A stretch of DNA of 49,600 nt from positions 15,706 through 65,305 of the forward strand of contig JAKVBY010000010.1 in assembly GCA_022446825.1 (NCBI GenBank), written 5' to 3'. The stretch is from Pirellulaceae bacterium. GTDB lineage: Bacteria > Planctomycetota > Planctomycetia > Pirellulales > Pirellulaceae. Positions 15,035 through 25,340 of this stretch are shown here, piece by piece. Positions within the stretch are counted from its first letter, which is position 1, and every line of letters begins with the position of its first letter. The notes under the pieces were generated by a model. That model was not told the DNA's origin and ran no database searches. It was given only the letters and a program-made list of their open reading frames with translations. The position numbers were made by a program, and so were the translations under genes.

Positions 15035-17869
15035 TACCGCCTTCAGTGAAGGTCCCGTCACACTTTCGGCCTGGGACACCAATTCCTCAGGAGTTCCGGC
15101 GGCGATCACCTGGCCGCCACGCTCACCGCCCCCCGGCCCCATGTCAATCACCCAGTCCGCCGATTTAATCACATCCACATTGTGCTCAATCACGACAATC
15201 GAATTTCCTCGATCGATCAGTGCTCCCAATACTTCCAACAATCGACGCACATCCGTGAAATGTAAACCAATCGTAGGTTCATCTAACAGATAAAGCGTCC
15301 TCCCCGTATCAACGCGGGCTAACTCCGTAGCAAGTTTAATCCGCTGTGCCTCGCCCCCAGATAAGGTCATGGAAGGTTGTCCTAGCGGGACGTATCCCAG
15401 GCCAATTTCGCACAAACTCTGAAGTACACGATGAATTGCAGGAAAATTCTCAAAGAAAACACTTGCCTCATTAACCGCCATCTTCAAAACATCACCAATC
15501 GTTCGACCCCGGTAGCGAACTTGCAATGTTTGTGGATTGAATCTTAGGCCGTGGCACTCCTTGCAGGTCACGAATAAATCCGGCAGAAAACTCATCTCAA
15601 TTTTTTGTACACCCTGACCTTGGCATGCTTCACAACGCCCGCCTTTGACGTTCGGGCTAAAGCGGCTGACGCGGTAACCCCGTTGTTTCGCATCTCGAGA
15701 ATTGGCAAAGACTTTGCGAATTTCGTCAAATACTCCGGTATACGTGCCCGGATTGCTGCGCGGTGTACGACCAATCGGCGATTGATCTACGTTAATTAAC
15801 TTGTCTATTTGCGCAACACCGCGAAGACTCCGGTGTGAACCGGGCTGGGAGGCAACATGCCCCAATCGTCGAGAAATTGCAGGGGCCAGTGTACCATTAA
15901 TGATCGAACTCTTTCCCGACCCGCTCACTCCCGTAATGCACGTCAAAACACCCAAGGGAAGTTGCAGGGAAACCTCTCGCAAATTATTCAGGGAGGCGCC
16001 CTCTAAGTAGATCGAGCGTGACTTCGAAACGCGTCGTCGCCGCTTTGGAATGGGAATCGTTTCCGATTGGCTCAAAAACCTTCCCGTCAGAGAAGAACGA
16101 TCATGCTGCAAGTCAACTGGTGTTCCCACCGCCAATACTTCGCCCCCGTCGGCCCCGGCACCTGGCCCCATGTCGATCAAGTGATCCGCCTGCCGCATCA
16201 TCGACTCGTCGTGTTCCACCACAACAACCGTATTGCCTTGACGTTGTAGGTCACGAAGAGCGTCAATCAAGCGATTGTTATCGCGGGGATGCAGGCCGAT
16301 CGAGGGCTCGTCAAGAACGTAACAAACACCAACCAGGCCCGAACCTATGCTCGTCGCCAAACGCACACGCTGTAACTCACCGCCACTCAGTGTATCTGCG
16401 GACCGGTCGAGCGACAGATAACCTACACCTACCTTACAGAGAAACTCTAAACGCTGCAGGATTTGCGTCACAATGGGTCGGCCGATCGGTTCCTCATCAT
16501 CAGAAAATTTGAGACCGCGAAAAAAAGACTCGGCGCGATCGATAGGCATCTTGGTTATTTCGTCAATCCGCTGATCGGCAAGACGTACGCTGCGGGCTTC
16601 CGGGCGCAGACGCGACCCTTCACATTCTCGGCAACTTGAGGTCGCGCGAAAACATCCGAGTTGAGCAACACGCTGCTGACTTGTCGTGGTGGAAAACTCT
16701 TTTTCCAGCAGTGTCAAAAGCCCCAGAAACCCCTTGCCATCTCCATACAACAAGGCCACCATAACCGAATCAGAAACGTCTACTAAAGGCATCTCCCACG
16801 AAAGTTTTGCTTGGTTGAGAAAACCCGCCAGTAACTGCTGACGTTTCTTTGTCGCAACGGCGGGCAAACCCTTCCATGGAAAAATGGCTCCCTGGGCCAA
16901 AGACAGAGAGCGATCTGGTATCACCATTTCTGGGTCAAACTCCGTCCGCACCCCCACACCACGACACGTCTCACAGGCTCCGTAGGGACTGTTGAAACTA
17001 AACGTACGGGGTTCGATCTCTTCATAGTTTACGCCACATCTCGGACAAGCATAGAGCGTGCTGAACAGCTCATCGTTCCACACGAGCTCGCCACTCTCAG
17101 GCTCCTTAGTCTCAGTTGCATAGCAAGCGATCACCAAACCATTCCCCAGATGAGCAGCCAAACGCGTTGATTCTCCAATGCGAGAACGAGAACCCGGCCG
17201 AATGATCACTCGATCAACAACCGCTTCAATATGATGACGTTTGCGCGGCTCCAACTCTTCGATATCTTCCAGTACACTCACTTCACCATTAAGTCGTACA
17301 CGCACCAAACCGGCTTTACGAATCTCCGCAAGGACATCGGCATGTTGGCCACGACGTCCCCGCACCATCGCCGCCAGAATCATAACCTTGGTTCCTTCCG
17401 GCAAAGCCATGATTGAATCTTGAATTTGCTCCAACGACTGCTGGCAAATCGGAGAACCACACTCGTAACAAGTCGTGGTGCCCACGCGTGCCATTAACAA
17501 TCTCAAATGATCATAAATTTCTGTAATGGTCCCCACCGTACTTCGCGGATTTGCGGCAACCCGTCGCTGATCGATGCACAAGGTGGGGGGCAAACCATCA
17601 ATCCAATCGACATCCGGCCGTTCTAACTGATCGAGAAACTGTCGAGCATAAATAGACAGCGTCTCAACGTATTGTCGCTGGCCCTCAGCGAACAACGTGT
17701 CGAACGCCAAGCTACTCTTTCCCGACCCACTCGGACCCGTAATGACGGTAAATTGGTCGCGTGGAATATCGAGATCGACATTCTTAAGATTGTGAACCCG
17801 CGCCCCGCGAATGCGGATTATCTCCGCATCGCACGCGACCACCTCAGCTGACAGAGCGTCGTGTAACAT
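15014..17869 (-). CDS. uvrA: Excinuclease ABC subunit A
   Basis: A 951-residue DNA-damage sensor of nucleotide excision repair. It scans DNA as a dimer with UvrB, then leaves before UvrC cuts. Two ABC ATPase modules are seen: Walker A GPSGSGKSS at 45-53 and GVSGSGKSS near 643-651, signatures LSGGELQRVRLA and LSGGEAQRIKLA, and Walker B regions YVLDEPSIGLHPRD and YLLDEPTIGLHFTD. The first zinc module is CPRC...CETC and the C-terminal one is CEACQGQGVQKIEMSFLPD...CKEC. The ATG at 17869 is used; a TTG one codon earlier is possible. Length is normal for UvrA. Confidence 0.96.
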   Translation of the reverse strand: MLHDALSAEVVACDAEIIRIRGARVHNLKNVDLDIPRDQFTVITGPSGSGKSSLAFDTLFAEGQRQYVETLSIYARQFLDQLERPDVDWIDGLPPTLCIDQRRVAANPRSTVGTITEIYDHLRLLMARVGTTTCYECGSPICQQSLEQIQDSIMALPEGTKVMILAAMVRGRRGQHADVLAEIRKAGLVRVRLNGEVSVLEDIEELEPRKRHHIEAVVDRVIIRPGSRSRIGESTRLAAHLGNGLVIACYATETKEPESGELVWNDELFSTLYACPRCGVNYEEIEPRTFSFNSPYGACETCRGVGVRTEFDPEMVIPDRSLSLAQGAIFPWKGLPAVATKKRQQLLAGFLNQAKLSWEMPLVDVSDSVMVALLYGDGKGFLGLLTLLEKEFSTTTSQQRVAQLGCFRATSSCRECEGSRLRPEARSVRLADQRIDEITKMPIDRAESFFRGLKFSDDEEPIGRPIVTQILQRLEFLCKVGVGYLSLDRSADTLSGGELQRVRLATSIGSGLVGVCYVLDEPSIGLHPRDNNRLIDALRDLQRQGNTVVVVEHDESMMRQADHLIDMGPGAGADGGEVLAVGTPVDLQHDRSSLTGRFLSQSETIPIPKRRRRVSKSRSIYLEGASLNNLREVSLQLPLGVLTCITGVSGSGKSSIINGTLAPAISRRLGHVASQPGSHRSLRGVAQIDKLINVDQSPIGRTPRSNPGTYTGVFDEIRKVFANSRDAKQRGYRVSRFSPNVKGGRCEACQGQGVQKIEMSFLPDLFVTCKECHGLRFNPQTLQVRYRGRTIGDVLKMAVNEASVFFENFPAIHRVLQSLCEIGLGYVPLGQPSMTLSGGEAQRIKLATELARVDTGRTLYLLDEPTIGLHFTDVRRLLEVLGALIDRGNSIVVIEHNVDVIKSADWVIDMGPGGGERGGQVIAAGTPEELVSQAESVTGPSLKAVLRAGGE

Positions 17870-18094
17870 CAAGAAAGTAGTTCCGCGTTTCGTCGTCGGT
17901 CGATCCCAGCGATCGCCATCCAGAATTTTTCCCGTCCCGTACCGTTATTGTACCGCGCACGTCGTCTCAAAGGCCGTTATGCATCTCCCTCACACGAAGC
18001 ACTAAAATAGACGACGCGGGACCGCACTGTCGAGCCTGGGAATGCATCTGCGTGCTAAGCTCTTAGGACCGAGAAGAGTAGCGACATTTCACAA

Positions 18095-19450
18095 TCAGCC
18101 AGAGAGCCGTGGCAAGGCTGCCGTGCTATCACTGAACGCGTCGACGTTGGCTCCCATCCGATCTAATAAAGACACATAAAGATTCGCTAAAGGCGTGCCA
18201 TTCTCATACCGAATATGCCCCCCCGGCGCAATGGACCCGGCACCTTTTCCGAAGAGAACGATGGGAAGATCGTCATGATTGTGCCGATCCCCATCCGAAA
18301 TTCCACTACCGTACATCAGCATCGAATTGTCGAGAAGTGAACCGGTCGGTTCTTTAATCTCAGAGAAACGGTCGAGCAAATATGACAATTGCTCCACATG
18401 AAAGCGATTGATGCTACTTATTTTCGCCTGCTTCTCAGGATCCTTTCCATGATGTGACAAGTTGTGGTGACCGTCGGGAGCACCTATCTCAGGATAGCCG
18501 CGATTGCTTCCCGCGTTGGCATACATAAAACTAATCACCCGTGTTGAATCGGTTTGAAATGCTAGAGCCATCAAATCGAACATCACTTCTAAGTGCTCTG
18601 TTAATTTACGCGGCACTCCGGCAGGTCTGGGAAAATCTGGTACAAATTCCTCACGACCTATCAACTTTTCAGAATCCACGATTCGCTGTTCAATCGTTCG
18701 AACCGCAAAAAGATATTCGTCCAACTTTTGCTTGTCATGATAACCGAGGCGGCGACGCAATTGCTGGGCATCATCCAAAGCAAAATCCAGGACGCTTTTT
18801 CGATCTCGCGCTCGACGTTGACGGCTTCGCGCCTCGTCAAACTTTTCGCCGCTACCAAACAGACGATCAAACACAGCCTGTGGGTTAATCTCCTTAGCAA
18901 CCGGTGATGTTGCCGATCGCCAGGACATATTCGATGTATAAACGCAACTATAACCCGAATCACAACGACCGGCCGGCGCACTCCGTTCCAACCCCAGCTC
19001 CAACGATCCAAATCGCGTCAGGGATCCGATCTTTTCCGCAGCAACTTGATCCACAGAAATGCCGTTATTGATATCTGCGCCGTCAGTCTTTTTGGGATGA
19101 GCCCCAGTTAGATAAGACGCGACACTGCGGGCATGATCTCCGCCCCCATCACCGTGGGCCCGCGCACCGTCTAAGGTCAATCCGCTCAGCACGGTCATTT
19201 GTTTTCGGTGGTTTGCAAGCGCACTTAACGTTGGCGACAACTCAAAATCCTGCCCCTCCGTAACAGGGGTCCAGTCCGGCATGTGCATTCCATTAGGAAC
19301 GTAGAGGAAGGCCATTCGATTCGGAGGAGTCTCCGCCTCCACTTCTCCGCGCGTCACCCCTAAAGGCATCATCGCCTCGAAGAAAGGCATCGCAATCGCG
19401 GTTCCCAAGCCTCGCAACACCACCCGCCGGGAAAGCTTTTTGACACTCAT
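18095..19450 (-). CDS. DUF1552 protein, Tat-exported
   Basis: A 451-residue planctomycete-type DUF1552 protein of unknown biochemical role. The N-terminus MSVKKLSRRVVLRGLGTAIAMPFFE has a twin-arginine signal. Conserved blocks seen are RMAFLYVPNGMHMPDW, LTLDGARAHGDGGGDHARSVASYLTGAHP, NNGISVDQVAAEKIG and, near the end, DNSMLMYGSGISDGDRHNHDDLPIVLFGKGAG. The last block resembles sulfatase/alkaline-phosphatase-fold proteins, to which DUF1501/DUF1552 proteins appear related. The start ATG overlaps the stop of the DUF1592 gene (ATGA), so the two are translationally coupled. Confidence 0.9.
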   Translation of the reverse strand: MSVKKLSRRVVLRGLGTAIAMPFFEAMMPLGVTRGEVEAETPPNRMAFLYVPNGMHMPDWTPVTEGQDFELSPTLSALANHRKQMTVLSGLTLDGARAHGDGGGDHARSVASYLTGAHPKKTDGADINNGISVDQVAAEKIGSLTRFGSLELGLERSAPAGRCDSGYSCVYTSNMSWRSATSPVAKEINPQAVFDRLFGSGEKFDEARSRQRRARDRKSVLDFALDDAQQLRRRLGYHDKQKLDEYLFAVRTIEQRIVDSEKLIGREEFVPDFPRPAGVPRKLTEHLEVMFDLMALAFQTDSTRVISFMYANAGSNRGYPEIGAPDGHHNLSHHGKDPEKQAKISSINRFHVEQLSYLLDRFSEIKEPTGSLLDNSMLMYGSGISDGDRHNHDDLPIVLFGKGAGSIAPGGHIRYENGTPLANLYVSLLDRMGANVDAFSDSTAALPRLSG

Positions 19451-21756
19451 TCCAACCTCGCAATCTCACCTCGATTTTTAAACGGTACGCTGCGCACGAC
19501 TTCCCGTAGGATTGTCGACATACGGTAATCGTCGGCTTTTGCCGCGGCTACTATCTTATCAATGGCACAGCGATCGTAGTATGACAAACCACGACCAATC
19601 GCATAAACCAGCAGTTTTTCTGCCAAGGCGGTGCAAAACACCTCTTGTTTATTTTCGACGAGAAGTCGTCGAAATTCCCCAAATCCTGAAAATTTAACAC
19701 CATTTTTCAGCTCACCCGATGCATCAATCGGCAACTCGCCGTCGGTGGTACGCCATACACCGACCGCATCGAAATTCTCCAAGGCAAAACCAAGCGGATC
19801 CAGATGATCGTGACACGCGGCACAGCGCGCATCAGACCGATGACTTTTTAATTGCTCGCGCAAAGAAGCTGCGTGCTTTGCCACCTCTTCGTCAAGATCA
19901 TCCACACCCGGTGGTGGTGCAGGCGGCACCTCTCCAAACAGATTTTCCATTACCCACTTACCGCGTTTCACCGGTGAGGTTCGGGTCGGGTTCGAAGTCA
20001 CGGTCAAAATACTTCCCTGCGAAAGGAGCCCTCCGCGCTCTGTCCCCACCAAAGAGATTCTCTGAAACTCATCCCCAACTTCGACGGCCAGTCCATAATG
20101 CTCAGCTAAACGGTTATTCAGAAACGTAAAGTCCGCATCTAACAACCGCACAATCGATTGGTCTTCTTTGATAATTGCCGCTACAAACATACGAGTCTCT
20201 GTCTGCATTGCCACCCGCAGGGACTCGTCGAAATTGGCAAAACGATCAGGATCCGGACTAACATCTTCGAGAAGACGCAGTTGCAACCACTGGTCGGAAA
20301 AATCGTGCACAAAAGACTCCACTTGGGGTGAATCGAGGAGACGCTTCACCTGAAGCAAGAGCGTCTCCTCATTACCAAGCTGTCCTTCGGAGGCGGCCGC
20401 CATCAATTCTTCATCCGGCATGCTATTCCACAAAAAGTAAGAAAGTCGTGTCGCCAACTCAAAATCATTCAACGGCCGAGCTGCAAAATCCTCTTCCATT
20501 CCAGGTCTTAATTCGACCTTGAATAAGAAATGAGGTGAGACCAAGATGACTTTCAAAGCTAGCTGAACCGCGCCCGCAAACGACTCACCCTCTTCCATGC
20601 GCGACAACACCAACATTACAAGACGCTGCAACTCTGCAGGTTCCACGGGCCTTCGAAAGGCTCGTTGCATAAGTTGCTTCAGCACGAGTTCGGCCGTCTC
20701 TTCGATCGGAACATCGTCACTGGGCGTGGCCAGCAGAATCTGATGATGCGATTTGGGGAGTTGTTCTTGCGTCAAAAATGGTCCATGCAGTTCTAAATGC
20801 ACTACCCCCAAATTGCGGTCCCGTTGTCCAGGATCCTCAGCGTCCGGCTGATAGAAGTCGTTAATAAACGCCAAGCCCACTTTATGAGCACCTGGCTCGA
20901 GGGTTACGGGGACAATGTACGTACCAGGCTCCTGCTCCACGGCGGGAATTTCCACTACCCGCACTTCCTGCTCATCGACGTTGACCCGCACTTTCACCAC
21001 TTCGTCACCGGCCTGTTGGCCAAAGGCAGAAAATTGCAACTCGAATCGGCCTAATTTCGGAATCTGCACATCAGTCCACATCTCCCCGTTTGACGAGAGG
21101 ATGCGAGTGCCGTTACCACGTGCCCGCCCATTTGCCGCCTTCATGTCTGCACCAGCAATGCGCGCCCCCACAAGACTATCTCGAGGTGATACCATGATCG
21201 CTCGCTCCGCAATCGACTCAGCAGCATCAAGATATTTTTCCATCAACAGTGGAGGAAGCGACAACACGTCGCCAATCCTGTCAAACCCGTAACCAACGTC
21301 GTCTCCAGGAAAGTCTGCTGCAGGTTCGTAATGAACACCCAACAAATCGAACACGGTTCGTTGATACTCATGACGATTCAAACGCCTTAAGGTAACACGC
21401 CCGGCCTCGAACTCTCCCGAACAGTCAATGTTGTTAATCACGTCGTCAATCCACGCGACCGCCATAGCGCGCATTTCACCTACGGGCTGCTCTGCATCGT
21501 CCGGTGGCATTTGCTGGGTCTTTAATTGCTCCAACACTTTCGTCCAAGTTCGGTAACCTTTCAACACATTGGCGGGCGAAAAATCTCCAGAAAGACTCAC
21601 GCCCGCAGCCGGGTCCTCACCGCTGTGGCACTTGACACAAAAACCCTCTACGAGGGGCTGAACCCGACTCGCAAAATCCTCGCCAGCACTTACCGCGTCA
21701 GAAGCCAGACAAATCACGATCGGAATGCCAACAAGTATCCTAGCTAAGTATCTCAC
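19447..21756 (-). CDS. DUF1592/DUF1588-type secreted cytochrome protein
   Basis: A 769-residue planctomycete cytochrome of the DUF1587-DUF1592-DUF1588-DUF1585 architecture. Residues 1-24 are a signal peptide (MRYLARILVGIPIVICLASD). The c-haem motif CVKCH is at 40-44. RVTLRRLNRHEYQRTVFDLLG marks DUF1587, FELATRLSYFLWNSMPDEELM the DUF1592 core, TSPVKRGKWVMENLFGE DUF1588, and CAACHDHLDPLGFALENFD a second CxxCH near the C-terminus. The GTG at 21756 is chosen because AAGGAG lies six bases upstream and the signal peptide then starts properly; the open frame extends upstream to a TTG at 21798. It is the first gene of a two-gene operon with DUF1552. Confidence 0.88.
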   Translation of the reverse strand: MRYLARILVGIPIVICLASDAVSAGEDFASRVQPLVEGFCVKCHSGEDPAAGVSLSGDFSPANVLKGYRTWTKVLEQLKTQQMPPDDAEQPVGEMRAMAVAWIDDVINNIDCSGEFEAGRVTLRRLNRHEYQRTVFDLLGVHYEPAADFPGDDVGYGFDRIGDVLSLPPLLMEKYLDAAESIAERAIMVSPRDSLVGARIAGADMKAANGRARGNGTRILSSNGEMWTDVQIPKLGRFELQFSAFGQQAGDEVVKVRVNVDEQEVRVVEIPAVEQEPGTYIVPVTLEPGAHKVGLAFINDFYQPDAEDPGQRDRNLGVVHLELHGPFLTQEQLPKSHHQILLATPSDDVPIEETAELVLKQLMQRAFRRPVEPAELQRLVMLVLSRMEEGESFAGAVQLALKVILVSPHFLFKVELRPGMEEDFAARPLNDFELATRLSYFLWNSMPDEELMAAASEGQLGNEETLLLQVKRLLDSPQVESFVHDFSDQWLQLRLLEDVSPDPDRFANFDESLRVAMQTETRMFVAAIIKEDQSIVRLLDADFTFLNNRLAEHYGLAVEVGDEFQRISLVGTERGGLLSQGSILTVTSNPTRTSPVKRGKWVMENLFGEVPPAPPPGVDDLDEEVAKHAASLREQLKSHRSDARCAACHDHLDPLGFALENFDAVGVWRTTDGELPIDASGELKNGVKFSGFGEFRRLLVENKQEVFCTALAEKLLVYAIGRGLSYYDRCAIDKIVAAAKADDYRMSTILREVVRSVPFKNRGEIARLE

Positions 21757-22138
21757 TCCCCACTCCTTACCATGCTTCACGCCCTTAGGCTCCAGCAAAC
21801 AACCTTACCTTCTCCGTACATTATATCTGCAAACCTCGTGCAAATCACAAGGCCACACACGATGAAACTGCGTCGACTTTCAGTTCAAATCGAAGTTCCA
21901 AATCCGCTTTGCGAGCGATAAGAGTCTCCCGAAAAGCTACTTCTGGCTCATCAACGCAACGGCAACAACGCACCTAGCTTTCAAGACGCACCGGTGATGC
22001 ATCCGATCGCAACACGCATCTTCGGTCCAAGACAATGCGGCCTTTGTTCGCATGCAAGCAAACCATTTATCGCCAAGTCATCTTAGTCACGTCAATCTTG
22101 GCTGAACTGTTTTTCCGAAAATTCCCACTCGACCTGCA
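21757..22138. other. Intergenic region upstream of the DUF1592-DUF1552 operon
   Basis: About 380 bases. It carries the minus-strand promoter candidate at 21820-21850. The remaining part, up to the stop of the MFS gene, shows no coding frame or clear terminator. Confidence 0.45.
21820..21850 (-). promoter_or_regulatory. Promoter candidate for the DUF1592-DUF1552 operon
   Basis: On the minus strand there is a consensus TATAAT (21820-21825) with TTGTGA (21845-21850) 19 bases upstream, about 65 bases before the GTG start at 21756. The -10 is perfect and the spacing slightly long. Confidence 0.45.
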
Positions 22139-23512
22139 TTACTGCGTTTCATTGACTGCTCGGCGGATCGGCACAATACGGTCAAAACAGAACAAACCAA
22201 TAGCCCCTAGAGCACCCAACACGAACGCCGCCATAAATGGATCGGCAGCATGAAAATCGGCTTCCTGGGGACTCCACCACAAAGCCGCTAGCCAAGCATA
22301 AATCGTGCTTCCCAACCCTGAAAAAGTAATCGTGCAGCCAATCGCTGTCGCCCGCAGTCTTGTCGGCATGTGCTCCGACATATAACCACCATGAGACCAG
22401 CGCATGAATTGTCGCACGAATTCAAAACACGCCACCGAAGCAAATAACATCCAACTCGTATCGCTTAAGCCAATACTTAAGGCAGCCACAGAGAAGGCAC
22501 CTAAAATCCCTACCGCAAAAAGACCGACAACGCGACGGCCGGCCAACAAGCCAATCGCAAGTCCTCCGGGAATCCACATCAACGTCTTCAGCAATTGCAA
22601 CCAGATCCAACCTTCATCCGCCGCCCCAGACTTTAACCCCATCTCCTCGGCTCGATAAGGAAGAAATTGATTAGACGCCTGAAACACGGGTCCTCCCAAC
22701 ACAGCCAAAGCGATCACGAGCGCCCAAAATCTTGTCTCGGAAACCAATTCAGAGAGATCCTTCCAGGTTGATTTCCAATCATCGGTTTTGTCGCGGGTGA
22801 ACTTCCCGGGCCGTTGTCCCCAGAGCCCCACAACCACACCACAAACCAACGTGCTCACCATCAACACCCAAAAAATCAAGTAAAACTCTTCTACCCGCGG
22901 AGGTGCCGTGAGCGGCTCCAAGGCAAGGAGTTTGACCCCTAAAAGCGACCACTCTTGCTGGCTGATCAGGGGACCCAAGGGTCCGCGATAGAGCAGAAAT
23001 CTCCCTACCACAGGGCCAAACAGGCTACCAATCCCTAAAGCTGTCATGAGCAGCGCGTTGGAGCGAGCTTTCTTTGACGGCACCACCATTTGTACAAGCG
23101 AAATACCTGCAATCCACATCATCGCGCCGGTAAAACCTTGCCATACTGCGATGATTTTGATGGTCGTTGGATCCGGCGAGACGGCCAATGCCAACGGAAC
23201 GAACACCTTCCCTATTAATGCCCCGCTCCACACTACACGTTCACCGTAACGTCGCGCTAATAGCCCTGCTAGAACCGGCCCCACGATCCAGGGTGTCACT
23301 TGATACTTCACCAACTCGGACCAAATTTCCGTTGGATAGGAAACTCCCACCTTTTCCGCGGCCTCACCCAACGCACCAAAATACAAGGGCAAAGCATATT
23401 CCAGGATGGAGGCGTAGAAGAAACTAATCACAGCGACCGGCACTACAATGGCAAGCCGCGCGGTCCCTGCCTCAGAGATCGTTGTTCCGGCAGTTTGTTC
23501 GGTAGCGGGCAT
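22139..23512 (-). CDS. MFS transporter of the sugar-acid locus
   Basis: A 457-residue protein with about twelve hydrophobic helices in the major facilitator layout, including GLLARRYGERVVWSG after the second helix, a long central loop around GQRPGKFTRDKTDDWKSTW, and RLRATAIGCTITFSGLGSTIYAW in the C-terminal half. It is probably the uptake system for the compound metabolised by the operon. The ATG overlaps the upstream lyase stop by one base (TAATG), so it is the last gene of the operon. Substrate specificity cannot be read from sequence. Confidence 0.85.
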   Translation of the reverse strand: MPATEQTAGTTISEAGTARLAIVVPVAVISFFYASILEYALPLYFGALGEAAEKVGVSYPTEIWSELVKYQVTPWIVGPVLAGLLARRYGERVVWSGALIGKVFVPLALAVSPDPTTIKIIAVWQGFTGAMMWIAGISLVQMVVPSKKARSNALLMTALGIGSLFGPVVGRFLLYRGPLGPLISQQEWSLLGVKLLALEPLTAPPRVEEFYLIFWVLMVSTLVCGVVVGLWGQRPGKFTRDKTDDWKSTWKDLSELVSETRFWALVIALAVLGGPVFQASNQFLPYRAEEMGLKSGAADEGWIWLQLLKTLMWIPGGLAIGLLAGRRVVGLFAVGILGAFSVAALSIGLSDTSWMLFASVACFEFVRQFMRWSHGGYMSEHMPTRLRATAIGCTITFSGLGSTIYAWLAALWWSPQEADFHAADPFMAAFVLGALGAIGLFCFDRIVPIRRAVNETQ

Positions 23513-24435
23513 TATAAAATCTGCTCACAGGCACGAATCACCGTTTTATTCAATTCGCAACCGTAAGTAAGGGCCGCCTCATCAGGAGTCCAAGTCGGGC
23601 TGCGCACATGCGTACTTGTTGGTTTGAGCACGCCACGCGCCGCCAAAAGTTCTTTCTCAATTCTCAAAAACAGCTCCATGTTCTGCAACGAGAAAACGAG
23701 TTGAGGTAAAATTATCTGAAAAACTTTCAGGGCTTCGCGAAAATTTCCTTCCGACCCCAGCCTCCAAACTTTTTGTAACAAATCTGCCGGTCCTAAACCG
23801 GGAATTAATCCACAAATACCAGCAGGAATCAAATCCAGCATATACATTCCGCCCCATCCCTCTAAAATCCCCACACGATCATCGGTTGCTTTGCGAATCG
23901 CCTCAACTTTGCCTCCCATTAGTGGCTCCTCAAGCTTCAGATATCGAAAGTTGGCACAGTCCTCTACCAACTGCCTGGAAAAATCCACACCGACGGTCGC
24001 CCCACCCGGGTTAAAATCTTGAATCAACACGGGGAGTGAGACAGCGCTACAAATCTTGCGGCAATAATCCAAGACATCCGCTTCAGGCAACGCGAATTGT
24101 CGCGGAATCGCAAAGGAAATCACGTTGGCCCCCAACGCTTCGTGCTGCGCCGCCAATTCCACCGCACAACGAGCCGAGGGGTGATTTGACTGAGCCACTA
24201 CCGCCACGCGTCCTGCGGCTGCCTGAATGGCAATTTCAATCACCTGCCGCCGTTCCAATTCGTTCAACTTATAGAATTCGCTGGCATAAGCCGGTAAACA
24301 AACGGCCCGCACTTCACACTCCACTGCAAATTCAACACATGACGCTACGCCATCAAAATCGATCGATTCATCGGCACAAAAGGGGGTAGGAATGACCGGT
24401 ACGACCCCACGCAACTCGAAGTTCGACAGCCCCAT
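23512..24435 (-). CDS. DapA/NAL-superfamily lyase (dihydrodipicolinate synthase family)
   Basis: A 307-residue class I aldolase/lyase-fold protein. The family Schiff-base lysine is Lys167 in YLKLEEP, and GVVPVIPTPF at 10-19 and GICGLIPGLG later are standard. Two catalytic positions are unusual: the TT(G)E motif is YASEF (50-54), and the Tyr of the YNxP strand is missing (VLIQDFNPG, 136-144). It is therefore unlikely to be lysine-pathway DapA; a 2-keto-3-deoxy sugar-acid aldolase or keto-deoxy-aldarate dehydratase role is more plausible. ATG 24435 is preferred for its AAAGGGG upstream; a GTG at 24483, overlapping the preceding gene by four bases, is the alternative. Confidence 0.82.
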   Translation of the reverse strand: MGLSNFELRGVVPVIPTPFCADESIDFDGVASCVEFAVECEVRAVCLPAYASEFYKLNELERRQVIEIAIQAAAGRVAVVAQSNHPSARCAVELAAQHEALGANVISFAIPRQFALPEADVLDYCRKICSAVSLPVLIQDFNPGGATVGVDFSRQLVEDCANFRYLKLEEPLMGGKVEAIRKATDDRVGILEGWGGMYMLDLIPAGICGLIPGLGPADLLQKVWRLGSEGNFREALKVFQIILPQLVFSLQNMELFLRIEKELLAARGVLKPTSTHVRSPTWTPDEAALTYGCELNKTVIRACEQIL

Positions 24436-24479
24436 ATCTAAACCCCTTTCTGACCAACATCCTTGACTCGAAACCGCAT

Positions 24480-25340
24480 TCACACCGGCAACTCAGGGTG
24501 ATTCAGTTTTAACCCACAAACGCCAACTCGATCGAAACGATGGACGACAAGATTATCGAGCGACGCCGCAAGCAAAATATCCCTCTGAGGCCCTGCAAAA
24601 GTTACATCCGTTGGACCTCGCAACTTCTCACCCTTCCAATCTTCTGCAAACAATTCGAGTTTACGGGATCTCAGATTGAAAACATAAATCGCATCAGGTC
24701 GGTGGCAGGCAATCCAGAGGTCGTCGTTCTCATCGAAGGCAATTCCATCGGGTATGTGTCGAGGCATGTGCACCACCCGTTCAAATTCTCCGGCGGATCC
24801 ATCCTCATGAATCCGAATTCTGGAAATGCTGGAGCCAAACGTCTCCACAAAATAGAGAAACTGCTCCTCGGCATCTAATGCGATGGCATTGGGAGTATCG
24901 ACCTTCTCGGGATACCAACGTACTGCCTCCCCTCCGCCTGGAGGGATTTTGAATAAGCCGCCATTTACCTCCCCTGACCAGTCGCCGCTATCCGACACGT
25001 ACATATTCCCCCCGCGATCAAAGGCAGGGTAATTGGTGCAAAGAAAAGGCTGACCTTGCGGCCCGGTGCCATAGACGCTGATCTCCCCAAGCTGTGAAAT
25101 TTTCAGGACATCGCCCGCCGTATGCGCCACATAGAGGTTTCCCACAGCGTCAAGTACTGAACCGAGACAGCGCGCTGAGGTCGTCGCGAAATGGTGAACA
25201 GAATTATCGAGTGGATCAATCCGGTAAACCTGACATCCCGTTCCGGTGGTATACGCCACCCCGTCCGCATCGACACCGATCGATTCTGGATGATCAACAC
25301 CACAGATATGTACGACTTGTTCAAGATCGAAAGGCTTCAT
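24480..25340 (-). CDS. SMP-30/gluconolactonase-type lactonase
   Basis: A 286-residue six-bladed propeller of the SMP-30/LRE family, which opens sugar lactones with a single divalent metal. Likely ligands are Glu19 (HPESIGVD), Asn151 (DTPNAIALD) and Asp198 (IPDGIAFD), the expected triad. Blade repeats such as DAVGNLYVAH, DRGGNMYVSD and DENDDLWIA are clear. No signal peptide is present, so it is cytoplasmic. Its ATG overlaps the stop of the epimerase-family gene (ATGA), and its stop overlaps a possible GTG start of the next gene. In context it would hydrolyse a sugar-acid lactone. Confidence 0.85.
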   Translation of the reverse strand: MKPFDLEQVVHICGVDHPESIGVDADGVAYTTGTGCQVYRIDPLDNSVHHFATTSARCLGSVLDAVGNLYVAHTAGDVLKISQLGEISVYGTGPQGQPFLCTNYPAFDRGGNMYVSDSGDWSGEVNGGLFKIPPGGGEAVRWYPEKVDTPNAIALDAEEQFLYFVETFGSSISRIRIHEDGSAGEFERVVHMPRHIPDGIAFDENDDLWIACHRPDAIYVFNLRSRKLELFAEDWKGEKLRGPTDVTFAGPQRDILLAASLDNLVVHRFDRVGVCGLKLNHPELPV

